This document shows positions 62,268 to 64,000 of a stretch of 64,000 bases of DNA, piece after piece (positions within the stretch are counted from its first letter, which is position 1; every line of letters begins with the position of its first letter). Below the pieces are notes generated by a model, which was not told where the DNA came from, did not search any database, and worked only from the letters and a program-made list of their open reading frames with translations. The DNA lies in the NCBI GenBank assembly GCA_029224465.1, contig JAQXUQ010000004.1, positions 16,992 through 80,991 of the forward strand, written 5' to 3'. The DNA is from Bacillota bacterium (GTDB lineage: Bacteria > Bacillota > Clostridia > Lachnospirales > Lachnospiraceae). A program made the translations under genes and the position numbers.

Positions 62268-62302
62268 AGGCCGGATTCTGATATGCCAGAGGGGGAATGA
62301 AG

Positions 62303-64000
62303 ATGGCAATTATATATTCACAGGAAGCAAAACAGTTTCACCTTACCGGCGGCGGAATCAGTTACATTTTCCGCATCATGGAAAATCACCAGCTGGAGCA
62401 ATTATATCATGGCCGAATTCTTCCAACAACGGCTGACCTTCGTTACCTTTCGGAGCGGGGGCACCGGGATATGCAGGCAAGTCCGTTTTTTGACAATCCG
62501 GATTTTTCACTCGAGCATGTCCGGCAGGAATATCCGCCTGCGAACAGGGGGGACTATCGCCAGCCGGCCTTTGATCTGGAGCGTGAGGATGGCAGCAGAG
62601 TCTTTGATTTCAGGTATTGCACGCATCGGATTTATGACGGAAAAGACGGCATACCGGGGCTGCCGGCTGTCTATGTGGAAGACAGGAACGAAGCGCAGAC
62701 TCTTGAAATAGATCTTCAGGACGACCAGACCGGGACACGGATGACGCTGTTTTATACGGTATTCCGGGATTATCCTGCCATCGCGCGGCATGTGCGTTTT
62801 ACAGGGGGCAGGGAAACCGTTATGATCCGACGGGCAATGAGCTTATCCGTTGATTATCCTGACAATGACTATAGGATGCTCAGTCTGTGCGGCGCCTGGG
62901 CAAGGGAGAGAGCACCGCAGGTTCGGCCGCTGGGATATGGCTTCCAGTCTGTGTACAGTCTCCGGGGATGCAGCAGTCATCAGTTCAATCCTTTTATCGG
63001 GCTGCTACGTCCGGAAACAAACGAAGAGAGCGGAGAAGCAATCGGCCTCAGCCTGATTTACAGCGGGGATTTTCTCGCTGCGGCGGATGTAGACAATTTT
63101 GACATCACACGGCTGATGATCGGCATTCATCCGGAAGAATTTTCGTGGACGCTGCGGCCGGGGGAATTTTTTGACACACCGGAAGCTGTCCTGGTCTATT
63201 CCGATGAGGGGCTTGGCGGTATGAGCAGGACGTTTCATTCGTTATACAGAAAGCGGCTGGCGCGGGGATACTGGCGCGACAGAGAGCGGCCGGTGCTGCT
63301 GAATAACTGGGAGGCGACGTATTTTCACTTTAATGAAACGCAGATCCTTTCCATGGCGAAACAAGCTGCAACTCTCGGCATCGAGCTTTTCGTACTTGAT
63401 GACGGCTGGTTTGGAAGGAGAAATTCGACGACTTCCTCGCTGGGTGACTGGGTTGTAAACCGCGAAAAAATACCGGACGGTATCAGCGGTCTCTCCCGTA
63501 AAATCACGGCGATGGGGATGCGGTTCGGTCTCTGGATCGAACCGGAGATGATTAATATCGATAGTGACCTGTACCGCGCGCATCCGGACTGGGTGCTGGG
63601 AGACGGGCGTCAGCAGCTTTGTTTTGCGAGGAATCAGCTGGTACTGGACTTCTCTAAAAAAGAGGTTGTTGACTATCTGTTTGACACGCTTCGGCGCCTT
63701 TTGGATGATTCGGAAATTTCCTATATCAAGTGGGACATGAATCGATCCTTGAGCGAAGTATATTCTTCAGGGAGTGCGGCATGGCGTCAGCCCGAGACAA
63801 AACACCGCTATATTCTTGGTGTCTATCGCCTGTATGAGCTGCTGCGCAGGCGCTATCCGGAAATTTTATTTGAGTCGTGCGCGAGCGGCGGCGCGCGTTT
63901 CGACCCGGGCATGCTGTATTATGCGCCGCAGGCATGGACATCGGATGACACGGATGCGGTGGAGCGCGTCCGGATTCAGTATGGAACGAGTATCGTTTAT
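62303..64000 (+). CDS. aga: GH36 alpha-galactosidase (3' end outside window)
   Basis: Glycoside hydrolase of family 36, 566 codons present and the frame open at the window end; full members are about 720-740 residues. The N-terminal beta-sandwich (1-320) is followed by the catalytic barrel: RPVLLNNWEATYFHF, LGIELFVLDDGWFGRR, MRFGLWIEPEMIN, the nucleophile Asp478 in YIKWDMNRS, ESCASGGARFDPGM, and the acid/base Asp548 in TSDDTDAVER. These two positions agree with those I recall for Geobacillus GH36 enzymes. AGGGGGAA precedes the ATG. There is no signal peptide, so it cleaves imported alpha-galactosides inside the cell. Adjacent importer and AraC genes give a raf-like locus. Confidence 0.95.
   Translation, partial: MAIIYSQEAKQFHLTGGGISYIFRIMENHQLEQLYHGRILPTTADLRYLSERGHRDMQASPFFDNPDFSLEHVRQEYPPANRGDYRQPAFDLEREDGSRVFDFRYCTHRIYDGKDGIPGLPAVYVEDRNEAQTLEIDLQDDQTGTRMTLFYTVFRDYPAIARHVRFTGGRETVMIRRAMSLSVDYPDNDYRMLSLCGAWARERAPQVRPLGYGFQSVYSLRGCSSHQFNPFIGLLRPETNEESGEAIGLSLIYSGDFLAAADVDNFDITRLMIGIHPEEFSWTLRPGEFFDTPEAVLVYSDEGLGGMSRTFHSLYRKRLARGYWRDRERPVLLNNWEATYFHFNETQILSMAKQAATLGIELFVLDDGWFGRRNSTTSSLGDWVVNREKIPDGISGLSRKITAMGMRFGLWIEPEMINIDSDLYRAHPDWVLGDGRQQLCFARNQLVLDFSKKEVVDYLFDTLRRLLDDSEISYIKWDMNRSLSEVYSSGSAAWRQPETKHRYILGVYRLYELLRRRYPEILFESCASGGARFDPGMLYYAPQAWTSDDTDAVERVRIQYGTSIVY

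Overview
The window reads as a chromosomal segment of an anaerobic gut-type Firmicute, most likely Lachnospiraceae. Evidence: strong AGGAGG-like ribosome sites, sigma-A type promoters, SigV/RsiV-like and YesM/YesN-like signalling pairs, a GlpP antiterminator, anaerobe oxygen-defence proteins (rubrerythrin, FprA flavodiiron protein) and base composition near 50% G+C. The family assignment is inference. No rRNA, tRNA, CRISPR array, transposase or phage gene was seen.

Layout. 1-5650: end of an ABC-2 permease, free methionine sulfoxide reductase, a large cell-wall protein with a thioester-like domain, and an ECF sigma/anti-sigma pair behind its own ECF promoter. 5970-24843: a large sugar-acid island. 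It holds a zinc dehydrogenase plus mannonate dehydratase, a decayed dehydrogenase copy, a TRAP transporter and a GntR/FCD regulator sharing GTATAC operator sites. Next comes a minus-strand operon (zinc dehydrogenase, LarA-type nickel-pincer epimerase, IlvD/Edd dehydratase, second mannonate dehydratase). It faces a GntP permease and a plus-strand set of second GntR/FCD regulator, second IlvD/Edd dehydratase and HpcH/HpaI aldolase. The two arms diverge from a promoter pair whose spacers carry the same operator. The inferred flow is uronate or aldonate to mannonate/gluconate to 2-keto-3-deoxy acid to pyruvate plus aldehyde.

25047-36131: a CUT2 (ribose-type) ABC importer, a cyclase-family hydrolase, an amidohydrolase and a three-component sensor (membrane-tethered binding protein, YesM-type kinase, YesN-type regulator). 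36351-42994: rubrerythrin and a glycerol module (GlpP, GlpA-like dehydrogenase, FAD/NAD oxidoreductase, DUF1667 protein, glycerol kinase). 42995-43927: a gene-poor, highly structured stretch. 43928-52532: RpiR-type regulator, membrane proteins (one with an in-frame amber codon), a DUF2975/HTH pair and an aminotransferase. 53137-56403: an acyl-CoA dehydrogenase/ETF-alpha/rubredoxin fusion followed by an FprA flavodiiron protein. 57110-64000: a CUT1 sugar importer, two AraC regulators and a GH36 alpha-galactosidase cut by the window end.

The most novel sequence signal is a dispersed family of about 170-250 bp nested inverted repeats. Four copies (near 5735, 37642, 52721, 56456) each lie directly downstream of a gene, and a paired base change in the apical stem points to a conserved fold. 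A second palindrome family built on TTGCAAGAA/TTCTTGCAA occurs twice (43080, 56719).
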